12,808 nucleotides of DNA from Phoronis ovalis (GCA_028565635.1 JAOXYB010042370.1:1-12808); one strand, 5' to 3'; positions 1-9,244 are shown, counted from the first letter of the stretch. The notes: generated from the letters alone by a model not told the origin. Numbers and translations: made by a program.

Positions 1-120
1 GTAGGATTCAGTTGGAACCGGTTTGATGTAATCCCTTTGCGTTCACACTATTATTTACAACCGTATTCAGCTCGATCTGGATCTCGAACCAGTTCCAAAA
101 ACGTAGTCTGAACGTCCTAA
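1..120. repeat. Two staggered inverted-repeat pairs, possible small element edge
   Basis: TTGGAACCGGTT at 12-23 pairs with AACCAGTTCCAA at 87-98 (11 of 12). GCGTTCACACTA at 40-51 pairs with TAGTCTGAACGT at 105-116 (10 of 12). The pairs are interleaved, not nested, so this is not one simple hairpin. It may be part of a MITE cut by the window edge. No family is recognised. Confidence 0.4.
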
Positions 121-255
121 AAGTGGAATTAGCACTGCTAGATTTTTTAAAAGTTAAAACTTGTACTAACATTTCAAATTTGTATGAGGTAACCCCGGTG
201 AGATTACTTTATTTTCATATATCCGGGGATGCTCAGCTGGGACCTCAAACCAATT

Positions 256-476
256 GACATTCTCTATACCAGAATTATTCTGTTTTTTCGGGACATCCTC
301 CGTGCCAATGCATAATTCTGTTTTTTTGGGGACATCCTCCATACCAAACAATTCCGGTTTAAACTGTACCTGGATCATCACTGGGTTCAACAGGATTGAG
401 TGAAGCCAGATTTTTGATATTTTTCATACACAGATGTCCTCTATACCACGAAAAAACAAGCCACATCCTCTACTTA
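256..476. repeat. Cluster of five copies of a 15-bp motif, consensus GAYATCCTCTATACC
   Basis: Copies start at 256 (GACATTCTCTATACC), 292 (GACATCCTCCGTGCC), 331 (GACATCCTCCATACC), 433 (GATGTCCTCTATACC) and 462 (CACATCCTCTACTTA, weakest). Read on the minus strand the first four share one frame and give G-[IMT]-E-[DN]-[VI] pentapeptides. Spacings are 36, 39, 102 and 29 bases. Two more copies lie at 790-835, beyond the LINE fragment. No function is recognised. Confidence 0.7.
271..345. repeat. Tandem duplication, 36 and 39 bp units
   Basis: 271-306 and 307-345 are adjacent copies sharing AATT followed within a base or two by CTGTTTTTT, a G-run and GACATCCTCC. Differences include one extra T and several substitutions, so the duplication is not recent. 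This is the tightest part of the 15-bp motif cluster. Confidence 0.75.
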
Positions 477-477
477 T

Positions 478-746
478 ATAATCCTCTTCGCTCTTAAGAG
501 AGCATGGAGCCTTAACAGTGCTGCGCCACCTCACTCTGTTTCTGGCTGTCGTCTTTGCCTGGGACCTTGTGCCTTTAATATTGGCGAGTTCTGACATTAC
601 ACTTCAAGTTGTTCTGGGTCTATCTACTTTCCTGTTCTCTTGTGGGTTCAAATTGCAAGTCTGTCTAGCAACGTTTGAGGTTGGTTTCCTAAAATTATGG
701 TCAATCCAACCCCATTTTATCTTTGCAATGTCTTGTCTTTCCATAG
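478..746 (-). pseudogene. Decayed LINE retrotransposon ORF2 C-terminus (RTE-like)
   Basis: Minus-strand translation from about 746 gives PMERQDIAKIKWGWIDH, then NFRKP, NPQENRKVDRPRTT and, after a stop, ARNRVRWR and LKSEED. This matches the conserved tail of many LINE reverse-transcriptase ORFs: a KWGWIGH-type block, WNPQGKRKRGRP, TW, an RWR block, then a final xEED. The tail lies downstream of the reverse transcriptase domain. An in-frame TGA at 606-604 replaces the expected Trp of the TW pair, and the next stretch seems a few residues short, so the copy is dead. The plus-strand ORF here (518-751) is a shadow of it. The clade (RTE or RTE-X) is a tentative call from the xEED ending. Confidence 0.82.
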
Positions 747-789
747 GTTAGCATTCGAAATCTTTGGGCAAAATTGAGTGAACTTACAT

Positions 790-835
790 CATATCCTCTA
801 TACCTATGCTACAAAAACTGGATATCCTCTATACC
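790..835. repeat. Two further copies of the 15-bp motif
   Basis: CATATCCTCTATACC at 790-804 and GATATCCTCTATACC at 821-835 are 31 bases apart. The pair follows ATTGAGTGAA at 773-782. The pair at 433 and 462 (29 bases apart) follows ATTGAGTGAA at 395-404 in the same order. Thus a block of roughly 65-85 bp appears to occur on both sides of the LINE fragment in the same orientation. Confidence 0.65.
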
Positions 836-849
836 TGAAACCTGAAAAG

Positions 850-3800
850 TGGACCTACTCCAGCAGAGCCCCCCAATCAGTCAAAAAGTTATCTCCTCAG
901 GAGCTAATTATCAAATCATGAACCTTCTATGCAAAAAATGTACAGGATTTATACATGGTTTACCACATCTGTCACAAAATGCATTAACTGTGTAAATCAA
1001 TCCATCAACAACAAATACACATTGCATATGCAGCCTACAAGACAGGTTACTGACAGCAACTAATCCAATAAAATACACAAACATATCACCAATGTGTAGA
1101 TTACACCATCTTAACACTGATGACAATCCGATAGAATTACATAATTCAACAGGTAATACATGCACTTCAACAATATTTACAATTGATTAAAACCTTATAT
1201 TACCTGCTTAAAAGGTTGTTGATGTATATTTCTTTTTGAATACATCAAGTCAACAACACTCACTTACTCATATATTGAATACCACCATCATACAATGCTT
1301 AAATTAAAAATAAGTTTGTTTGGCATAGCCCAACCAACTCAAAACTTCTTCTTTCATAAATCCTACAGCTTTTTTTTAGTTATAAAAATTATGGTAACGT
1401 TCATAGAAATAGTTCACTGAAAACAAAGTGAAGTAAAACTTCCACTGTGCTACCTAGAAATAGATTTTTACATTCAAGTATATAGGTTTATCCTCTGAAT
1501 TGCTTGTTATGCTTAACAGTGCATGCACCTTATATACATTTTAATTAAAAAATCAAAAAAAATCTTCCTACTGATCCAATATACTTATGAATAAATAATT
1601 TTTTGAAAATTTACAATAAGCCATAGCTTTGTGAAAATGATGCAACTACCTGCATTTTCAATTGAGGACAGGTACAATTCCATACTATCTACAAAACAAT
1701 TTAAATTTTAGTAAAACTATAAAACTTTTAGTGCACCATCTATTAATTGATAAATGACTTGTAAACCCAGAAGCTTCCATACAATGTACACCTAATGTCA
1801 GGTTAGAGCTAAATGAAGCAAACAAAGAACTAAAGATGTTCATACAAGGTTCGAACATGTAAGTAGCAGATTTAAGCAAGTATGTGGAAAAGACAGTTCA
1901 AGTATGAAAAGTTTTTGTAAGATATGAAACACCACCTGGGAATGAAGATTGACTGTTCAACCCCTGTTAACCAAAATTACCTATTTCTAAAATTTTCACT
2001 CCTATGCCTTTAAAGCAAGATTAAACAAAGAAAATTGAAATTAAAGATAGCTTCATGAATTTGATTAATCAGAATGTAAAGGAACATTATCAGAATAAAA
2101 CCTCAATATCAAAAAAAATCTGTTTTTACTTGCACAAGTCTAGCAAATACAGTACACAGCAACTTTTGTTTAACACTAGCACAGTTGAAGAATTTATTTA
2201 GCTAACTTGCCAAAATCAGTATGAGTATAATAATTGTTTGCAATGAGAAATTGTTCAGTGGTTTTAATCTTATGAAGGAAAACCACAAAAGTTCCCAACT
2301 ATCAAAGATATTTCCTGTTTTCTCTATAAGTAAATGATGCATATGCTTTAAGCTTGATAAAACAAAACGTAAAAATAGTAGACAGAATATTGCAGTTCCA
2401 TTAAGTTGCCTTGACTTTGCCCCATTAACACAGTAAGATGAGTGAAACCCCAAATTTTATTTTGATGTACAATAGTTATCACTCAAGGGTCAAATTTAAT
2501 TACCTGGTCCACAGATTACCTAGTAAAGATTACAAAACATTTCTGCTTCAAAACCAAGAGATACCGAGCCTTAAAAGTACATAAAAGTATACATCAATCG
2601 TCCACTTATCACCCATATAACGATGCAAGTCAAAAAACAATCAACAAAGAGTGAAGAATAATTTACATATATTGGACATTCAGTTTTAAAAAATTAATAT
2701 TATGCTGTGAACATGAAATCATTGTGAGTGAAGGGAAATTTGATGGCACTAAATTCCTACAGAAGAATATATTATTGGCAATATTTATTTTTTTAAAGCA
2801 AAATTAACTGTTTTGTTGCAGAAATCCCAGACACAAGTTTATAAAAACATGGTTTGTGATTGTTATATCAAAATGCAATTTAACATAAAATACAGCTTCA
2901 TGTTACATACAACATGTTTTAGTGTAGTACAAGTTTATTGTTAAACCACATAAAGCAAGGGTAAGAATAACATATTCTGTATTACTGCTATAAAATAAAG
3001 AAAGCTGTATTGAACAGTGTATCCACAATTAAGCCTCTTAGCTCTGCTTCATTTAATCACATACAAAGCATTTGCAGACAGAATGTAACAACAGAAACAA
3101 CATAACTCTTTGATCAAAGCTATCTAACAGTAATTCCTAGCTTTCCAGGTTGGCTGAATAATCTATAAACATTTAACAATGTTTTCTGTCCATATAAAAT
3201 ATGAATTAAAATGTATTAATATATATATTAATACAGAGACACTATAAAAACACTTGTAATGCCATGTGTTTGTAAAATATTAGCTGTTCAAGCTTATGGC
3301 AAACTATGTGGACATTATTCCTAACTAAAGCAGCCATATGAACATTCTGTTAACTAGTGTTAGTGTGAGAAAAAAACACTTGACCAGTAGATAATCCCTA
3401 ATCCAACCCCATAGAGTTGAATAAAAGCCAAACCTTTGAACTTTCTCAAAATTCAAGCCAAGAGAATAGGTACTCAAACATGACCTGCAACAGGTTTACA
3501 GTAACAAATTGAAAACCTTGCATTTTATATATAGTACCCAATTGCAAAAACAGCATAGAAAACAATTATTGAAGGTCTTCTGTAAAAATAAAACATTGAA
3601 TTTATGCACAGTGCATATTTCGTCAACAACTTCAATTGAAATAGGTGTGTTGCACTACTACACATATACCTTAGCATAGGGTTCACAAATATTACTTAGT
3701 AGCAAAAGTTAAAACAGACAGTCATCCACAAAAACAATGTGGTGATATTCATACAACCTGCTTATCAATTATGTTATATTTTCAAGGGTACTGCTGTGTG

Positions 3801-5880
3801 TAACACCCTGTGTACATACATAGCATGTGTAATGTACAGATTTCAAAGTTGTATTTCTGTACCAAGTGCATACTTGTACATTGTTCCGTGAAATCTAATG
3901 CTAGGAAAAAGATTGCGGGGGGGGATACTACTTATGATGTAAAATGGTAGATGAATCGCTGCAAAATGACACTGAAATTGCACTCAAATTTTACCAACCA
4001 CATTAAATCCACAAATACATGGTGTTGTTAGAAAATTACACTGATTAGTTTTCAAATAACCTTTGATTTAATTAAGCCATCATGGAGGGTTTCTATATTT
4101 CTTGCATGAACAGCTAATTTCTGTAAGCTTTGAATGGCAAAAATGGCTCATGAAATGCGCATATGTTCCTATTTTAGGCATGAAACATGAATTGTACATG
4201 GTTATAAATTGTACTGAATTTTATGCAGTACTACCTAAGACTATTCACTAATCAGGAAAAAAACATGAAAATGATGAATGGTGAATTCACTAGACCCCAT
4301 TTTTATATTAGGGAATGGTGATCTGTAAAGGGTATTAAACAATATACAAAAATAGCTACATAACCCAATAAGGATTGGGATGACTGAATATTAAGATGGG
4401 CTTACAAGTTGATAGATCTGTTAATACCTTTAACACCACACAAGATTATCAAGGTTACATCAATCAAGCATTTATGCCTGAGTGATAGGAGCCCTTGCCA
4501 AGTTACAATAGGAATGCAGTAATAGCAAATAGTAATAGTCAAGAAGCATATGAATAACCTTGTCTTTAGATTTATTATTTACTAGCTTTTTGTAGGACTA
4601 ATTGACCCAGGAGAACATCAAGCCTGTAAAGGATTCCTCAAACACCATTAAATTACAAAGCGAGCAAAAGAAAGCCCCTACATTCACTACAGGTGATTAT
4701 CGTTGTTTAAGCAGTCATGAGGCAAGAAATAAACTGCAACTTCTTACAAAACAGAAGAGACCAAGCCAAACTACATTCATTCTACAAGAAAGCAAACAAT
4801 GAAAGTGGAAATAAAGTTCAACTATTTCCCTAAACTAACCACATCATCCACAAGAGAACACAACTCAAGTTTTCCCAACCCTGTTACCAACATGTATGCA
4901 TACATACAAGTATTCTCACTTCCTAAGTACTATGGAACTGAACCCAGGCCATCATAAATATGCCATCCATAGATAGCTTCAAGAGCAAGCTGTCTCAATG
5001 TGCCTTTGAAAAGATGTACATTTACATGGTTCATTTAAATATGTTGTTTCAATTTTTATTTGTGCAGAAGTTTCCATCTAAGTTTATACACTAAGAAATT
5101 ATTAGCAGTATAGTTGAAGAAGATGGTCAACCTATTCTTCTTCTAACCATGTGACAATTTTGAAATAGATTAATTTGCACAAATTTCAGATGCAAAGGTT
5201 CTCAGCAATAGCAATGTTCCTTTGTCATTTTTATCTCTGGTCTAAGTATTTTTGGCTCCACATTTAGGTAATACAAGCAAAGTTATCATAATTTACCTGG
5301 TTTCAGGCGAGATGATCAAACAAGCCAAAGGTGCCGATTGCTTAAGAAGAGCCAGCTAATAACTTGATATGATAATTATATAGATCACATTTCAAACAGC
5401 CACTTCCGAACATTTCCTACTGTTTTAATTTAGTAAAAAATTAGACTTTTGGGCAATCCAGCCCTTAATTTAAACAACCCAATACAATGATTCACCTTAA
5501 TTAAGCATATTTCTTTTTCTTGACATGGTATTTCCAAGTTACTTAATTTTTAGCAAGATGGTGAATAAAGAAAATTGTTTCAGACTGAAGTCATCACCTC
5601 TGACACTTTCTTTTAAATTTAAATTGAAATAAATAGCATCCTGCCTTTTAATAGGTTGTTCATTCAAACACACAAGACCTCAATGGTTTTTATTAAATCT
5701 TGTCTGGGATAAGTTATTTTAGTACTGGCATTAAAAAACATGCCAAATATAAAAAAAAAATAGCAAGTCCACAATTACTAAACATTTCTGGCTTCATTTA
5801 AAACAATGCTTGACAACTCTTCAATTTTAACTTTGTCATATGTACTTTCAAAATATTCTAACCCGGGCATTCTAAAGTAA
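850..5880. other. AT-rich intronic stretch without recognisable genes
   Basis: This is about 5 kb of AT-rich DNA with no ORF over 85 codons and no protein motif I recognise on either strand. It contains many A-runs and AATAAA-like strings, as expected by chance at this composition, an isolated run of eight G at 3917-3924, and one AT palindrome at 3213-3234. I see no tRNA-like cloverleaf or LINE tail. Confidence 0.6.
3213..3234. repeat. Perfect 22-bp AT palindrome
   Basis: GTATTAATATA is followed directly by its reverse complement, giving a perfect 22-bp palindrome with no spacer. AT-only palindromes like this can be replication-slippage products. No function is implied. Confidence 0.7.
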
Positions 5881-6009
5881 ACATCAACTTAGTGAAGACT
5901 CCAGATGAAAAGTCTGGTAAATGCATTTAACACAGACCTTAATTCAAAATGTCCTTTAAGTAAAATGTTTGAATATGCAAAGATCATTACAACAATCTGT
6001 CTTCTACAG

Positions 6010-6180
6010 AAAAGCCCCGGAGAAAAGCCAAAAGTTCTTAGTGGAGGCCCGAGTGGAGGAGATGCCAAATCCTTCAAAACCCCGACCTTGCCACTTGATC
6101 AGTGCTAAATTGCTTGCACTACCTTATCGAATCCCGAAGACAAACTACCCCATTGGTCTCCCTGAGGCAAACAATGAGCA
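6010..6180. other. GC-richer patch within intron 1, unidentified
   Basis: This patch is clearly richer in G and C than its flanks and opens after TTCTACAG, an acceptor-like string on the plus strand. Two plus-strand frames (5905-6108 and 5969-6214) and one minus-strand frame (5889-6077) stay open across much of it. None shows a motif I recognise. It could be an old repeat fragment, an intronic regulatory element, or an exon of an unknown transcript. Confidence 0.3.
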
Positions 6181-6330
6181 AACATACAATTATGCTATTA
6201 CTAGTGCTAACTAGACACAAGCCAACTGACTATGAGAACAACGAATTTTATGTCCGGTTAAGCTTCACCATCTCTTGACAGATGGTATTGGCAAAGGATA
6301 AAAAATAAAGAATGTATAATATACAGTAAT

Positions 6331-6336
6331 ACTCAC
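6331..6336 (-). other. Splice donor of peroxidasin exon 1
   Basis: The minus strand reads ATTCT|GTGAGT, a strong animal 5' splice site. It splits a leucine codon (CT plus one base from exon 2, phase 2). Reading through instead would hit TGA at once, in the codon after CTG, so splicing here is needed for a functional product. Confidence 0.88.
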
Positions 6337-6497
6337 AGAATCGTAGTATCCTTAGCAATTTCTGGTATCTTATCTAGCTGAAGAAACATACAACGAACAG
6401 TAGTTCTAAAACATAAACATCGACTAGGACATCCTTGACCAACAGTTAAATGAATTTGGGCTGCTAAAGCCAGGAATAATAAACAAAACCGGAGCAT
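6337..6497 (-). CDS. PXDN: Peroxidasin, first coding exon (signal peptide plus LRR N-terminal cap)
   Basis: Read on the minus strand from ATG at 6497, this gives 53 full codons plus two bases, then a GTGAGT donor. Residues 1-20 are a hydrophobic signal peptide (starts MLRFCLLFLALAAQ). Residues 23-36 read CPSRCLCFRTTVRC, the C-x3-C-x-C-x6-C cysteine pattern of an LRRNT cap; the exact string, including FRTTVRC, is the one I know from animal peroxidasins. The exon stops after KDTTIL, just where the first leucine-rich repeat (DLRFN in known peroxidasins) should begin on the next exon. Peroxidasin is a secreted haem peroxidase with LRR and Ig domains. It makes hypobromous acid that forms the sulfilimine cross-links of collagen IV in basement membranes. 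An in-frame TGA at 6521-6519, with no ATG between, fixes the start. The LRR, Ig and peroxidase domains lie outside the window. Other LRRNT proteins (slit, LRIG) share the cysteines but not FRTTVRC. Confidence 0.93.
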
Positions 6498-6510
6498 TAT
6501 GCTTGCTCCG
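6490..6510 (-). promoter_or_regulatory. Stem-loop spanning the peroxidasin start codon
   Basis: A perfect 7-bp stem (CGGAGCA with TGCTCCG) closes a 7-base loop. In the mRNA sense the A of the start codon is the last loop base and its UG lies in the 3' arm. A stem of this size could slow start recognition, but ribosomes unwind such structures easily and chance is possible. Confidence 0.4.
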
Positions 6511-6529
6511 TTCCAGAATCACTTGCCAT
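6497..6529 (-). promoter_or_regulatory. Upstream ORF overlapping the peroxidasin start codon by one base
   Basis: On the minus strand an ATG at 6529 opens a 10-codon ORF (MASDSGTEQA) that ends in TAA at 6499-6497. The last A of TAA is the first A of the peroxidasin ATG, giving TAATG. Overlapping stop and start codons of this kind are known to support termination-reinitiation in some eukaryotic mRNAs. The uATG has G at +4 but T at -3; the main ATG has A at -3. Whether the transcript includes this segment is inferred from its closeness to the start codon. Confidence 0.5.
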
Positions 6530-7439
6530 GCACTGGAAATCCCAGTCGAACACATCTGTTATCAACCAGTGTTAGAACACAATATTTTTGATACATCCGG
6601 CTAATATAGTTCTCGTATATATCCTTAATCAGTTATGTAATTCTTAAATATAAACCCAAGAAACTAAAGTCACATATGATATTGATTCAAAATAAACAGT
6701 ATATTGACATATTACTTTCTTTAAAGTTCAATTCGATGTAATAAGTAGTAACAGTATAAATCTTAGCTCAGCGTATGAATACAACTACCTGTCGGAAAGT
6801 TCTGAAAAGTTCACAATAGTTTACTGTTTCTGCTATTATACTATGAACGGGACCCGAGGAGAAGACCATTGTTTTTCCTTTCCTGTGATTTTTATGTATT
6901 TTATTTTTACTATGGCTACATGTCCTTATGCATACTTAAAAACTCGTTAAACACGTTTCTGATAACATTCATTTCCTAGACACGAGAATTTTAAGCAGCA
7001 CCTTGAGAATGTAGTGACATCTTGCGATTGCTTTTTTGTTTTCCGCCAGGATTCGCTATCTGCTGTTGAATTCAGTAAACCGATATTTCAGCTACATAAA
7101 GAACTCCATTTTCAATATATTTTAAAAATATAAATACAAAATCCACTTGTCACAAGATTTTTTCGTTTCAATAAACCGAGATAGGGGATAAACATTTTGA
7201 ATTTCAAACATTTCTGTTTCACAATTTAACAGTAAAATTGATTGTTTAATTTATAACGGTAATAAAGCGAATAAAGCAGAGATCGTTGCTGTCATATTCG
7301 AATAATTCCGCTAAAAAAATTGTGACTCCTGTCAATATAAGAGAACACTCCCTTGTTACCACAAGTTATTTTTCACTACAGCTACTATAATTACACTATT
7401 TTTTCCTAAAAATATCTTGATTAAATATTAGGTTTTCTT
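6530..7439. promoter_or_regulatory. Region upstream of peroxidasin: probable 5' UTR and promoter
   Basis: The region is assigned by position only. No convincing TATA box with initiator can be fixed on the minus strand; TTATAAATTA on that strand near 7245-7254 is the best TATA-like string. A further non-coding 5' exon is possible. One minus-strand ORF of 33 codons (6869-6768) begins in a good context (AACAATGG) but has no other support. Confidence 0.35.
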
Positions 7440-7735
7440 CCCGGGGGAACAGGCAATATAAAAGAGAGTACCAATGTTCCAACATGGCATTTTCAAAAAG
7501 CCTCTTATGAAGGGGTGCTATATAGCGCTCCAAAATTACACAATCGCAGTGACCTGTTGAAAGAAATAATACCCTAAGAGAGTGACAAAACATTTACCGA
7601 CTACTCTAACGAGTGAATGCCTAGAGACAACCCAAACAAAAGTGTCATACCTAAAAAAATACCCCTTTTCATGATTTTTTAGCAAAAAACATACCCAAAG
7701 AGCATAACGCTCGTTAATTTCAGCCGGCAAAAAAT
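7440..7735 (-). repeat. Possible diverged third copy of the TIR element, reverse orientation
   Basis: Read against the reverse complement of the 10379-10845 element, several blocks occur in the same order: GCATTTT followed by an A-rich run (7487), AGGGGTG (7510), ACCCTAAGAGAG (7571; ACCCTAAGCGAG in the other) and CTCGTTAAT (7709). The long terminal repeats are not intact and the last block is in the unexpected orientation, so this stays tentative. Short minus-strand ORFs here look like chance. Confidence 0.3.
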
Positions 7736-7956
7736 ATGTAAACATTATATGAGATGTCAATTCAAAAATCCTTCCAATAATCCTCAGTAAGACAATAACA
7801 GATCCAAAATCCAACGTTTATAATCACAATGGTCCATACGATGTTACCGATTTTTTTACGAAAGTACGGGGGAAATTGGCAATTGAGTAATGTTGTAATA
7901 TAAAGGTCTAATGCTTTATTTGCACATTTATTGGTCTGCAGTAGCGCATTTCGAGT

Positions 7957-8104
7957 CCCCTGATAGCCACTGAAATAAAATGTGGGTAATCATGCTCGTT
8001 AATAAAACTCGCATAAGCTACGCATGCATTTAGAGAAGGAAAATCAGCAATTTTGAACAAAAAAGGTATGTTTTTAACCCTTGTCTTGTTTAGAGTTTGT
8101 TTTA
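7957..8104 (+). mobile_element. Left part of TIR element copy A
   Basis: It opens with CACTGAAATAAAATGTGGGT, then ATGCTCGTTAATAAAA, matching the left terminus of the 10379-10845 copy almost base for base. Collinear similarity continues to TTAACCCTTGTCTTGTTTAG (TTAAACCCTGTTCTTGCTTA in the other copy). Similarity then stops and LINE sequence begins. This half of the element is cut by that insertion. Confidence 0.75.
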
Positions 8105-8478
8105 TGTGGGATTTGTTCACAGTTAAGCGATCTAGCTATAATCTTGGAAAACAATATCAGTTATGTGTTAAACAATGTCAGACAATCCGTCATTGTATAA
8201 ATTCTTTTTCAGTATACGGAGTTAGGCTCTGGAATTCCCTCACAAATGAGGTCAAATCTTATGACTACAAACAATTTAAAAATTATGCTACTACGTGGAC
8301 AGAGCCGGAATGCAGATGTAGTGTTTGTAGATGCTGACTTTCATTTTTATTTATCTCATAACTTGTTTTTATTTTGTGTATTTATGTAGTGTTATACAGT
8401 CAGTGATATTAGCCTATGGCTAGTGTTTTTCTGTTATGCTCTTAAATAAACTGATTTGATTTGCGTTTGATTTGATTT
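8105..8478 (+). mobile_element. 5'-truncated LINE insertion (CR1/L2-like tail)
   Basis: The end of a reverse-transcriptase ORF is followed by about 140 bp of 3' UTR with AATAAA at 8445-8450. It ends in an imperfect repeat of TGATT/TTGATT units at 8452-8478. Terminal short-repeat tails instead of poly(A) are typical of CR1/L2-type LINEs. The 5' edge is uncertain by about 20 bases. No clear target-site duplication is visible, which fits that group. The element sits inside TIR element copy A and is therefore younger than it. Confidence 0.72.
8110..8337 (+). pseudogene. LINE reverse-transcriptase ORF, C-terminal remnant
   Basis: The frame gives SSYNLGKQYQL, then FSVYGVRLWNSLTNEVKS and FKNYATTW, ending at TGA 8335-8337. 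This is the well-known C-terminal signature of CR1/Jockey-group LINE ORF2 proteins (an R-x-x-x-F/S-xx-G-x-x-LWNSLP-type block, then an FK block). Only about the last 75 residues remain; endonuclease and polymerase domains are absent. The open frame extends upstream to 8053, but those first 20 or so codons are TIR element sequence, not LINE. Confidence 0.8.
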
Positions 8479-8603
8479 CGCATGACGAGTCAGGGTACAA
8501 TTTTCGTGGTGAGTCTTGGATAGAATGCCAAATTCAGTATAAGTCTTGATTGCTTTAATAGGGTCAATTTTTCGACTCTCCCTTATAACCACTTGCTTAG
8601 AGG
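8479..8603 (+). mobile_element. Right part of TIR element copy A
   Basis: After the LINE tail the sequence resumes with imperfect units of about 30 bp beginning AGTCTTG (8512, 8543) and containing AGGGTCAATTTTTC. It ends with ATAACCACTTGCTTAGAG, which matches TAAACCACTTGTTTAGAG of the intact copy. The order is collinear with that copy. The right terminal repeat expected next is not recognisable, so the copy is truncated or heavily decayed. Confidence 0.62.
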
Positions 8604-9157
8604 CTTCTTACCTGTGACTGTCTCGATAATGAATTTCGTTAAAATCACGTTCATTCAATTCCGTTAAAATCGTTTGAATGTGGACCCGGGGCGGGAATAT
8701 GGACCACTGTATTAAAATTACTAAGCCGAATATTGTAACCAAATAGAAACTCTCGCCCATGCAGTCGTTCACTCGTGTGTTTTTACATGACGTACACTCC
8801 AGATGTGTCAGTTACACTCCCGGTCACACTGATGGCGCACATGCATTTATTGACAAACATATTTGTTTCCATATTTGTATTTATTTTTTTCGATTTTCTT
8901 CAGGGACAATCTGCAGAAAGATAATCAAATAATGTTCCTACAAATATTCAAGAATAATATATCAAACAACTTAAACAGAAAACAAAGCCAAAATGTGAAG
9001 TTCAACCCGGGAGTTCAACAAATGATAATGCCATCCCGGAAGTTCCACCTTAATACAGCATTATGCTCAGTATGCTACACAATATATTTATCAGGTTGTA
9101 TTGTATTGGGACATTCTTCACTGGGTTGCGCTAATATTTTGTGCTTGAGTAATTTTG
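8604..9157. other. Unassigned intergenic DNA
   Basis: No gene is recognised. TGACGTAC at 8788-8795 resembles a CRE/bZIP site. The plus-strand ORF from 8863 to 9300 is the longest in the window at 145 codons, but it has no recognisable domain and its second half lies over a diverged interspersed repeat, so I do not call it a gene. Confidence 0.45.
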
Positions 9158-9244
9158 AAAAGTATATCCCACGTTGCACCCTGAAAATCCTATGCTGTTT
9201 TAACGTTTTGGCTAGAAAAATTGTGAAACTTTTTTTTATCAGCC
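9158..9244 (+). repeat. Diverged interspersed repeat, copy 1
   Basis: AAAGTATATCCCAC, then GAAAATCCTATGCTGTTTTA and GTGAAACTTTTTTTTATCAG, match in order with the reverse complement of 9691-9817. Identity looks moderate, with an extra stretch of roughly 20 bp in the other copy. The family is unknown. Confidence 0.6.

Larger units (their letters stand above)
1..6336 (-). other. Peroxidasin intron 1, 5' portion (runs off the left edge)
   Basis: This is inferred from the donor at 6336-6331 and the absence of any convincing minus-strand LRR-coding exon to its left. I looked for a roughly 72-bp exon beginning with a DLRFN-like sequence and found none. The intron would be more than 6.3 kb here. It is AT-rich with very short ORFs and carries the repeats listed separately near its left end. 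Confidence 0.65.

Noticed and set aside
1846-1856. GGTTCGAA, resembling a tRNA B box
   Set aside because: No A box at proper distance and no cloverleaf folding around it.
4602-4802. 66-codon plus-strand ORF
   Set aside because: Starts at TTG, is low-complexity Lys/Gln/Thr-rich as expected from A-rich DNA, and has no motif.
5660-5720. Minus-strand TTATCCCAG then a frame with RFNK, considered as peroxidasin exon 2
   Set aside because: The frame meets a stop within a few codons and does not keep the LRR leucine spacing.
850-5880. Reading this stretch as a long 3' UTR because of many AATAAA-like strings
   Set aside because: AT-rich DNA yields these by chance, no terminal coding exon flanks it, and the peroxidasin donor makes intron the simpler reading.
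6768-6869. 33-codon minus-strand ORF with strong start context upstream of peroxidasin
   Set aside because: Good initiation context and a CAGGTAGT donor-like string at its end are suggestive of a 5' exon, but nothing else supports transcription.
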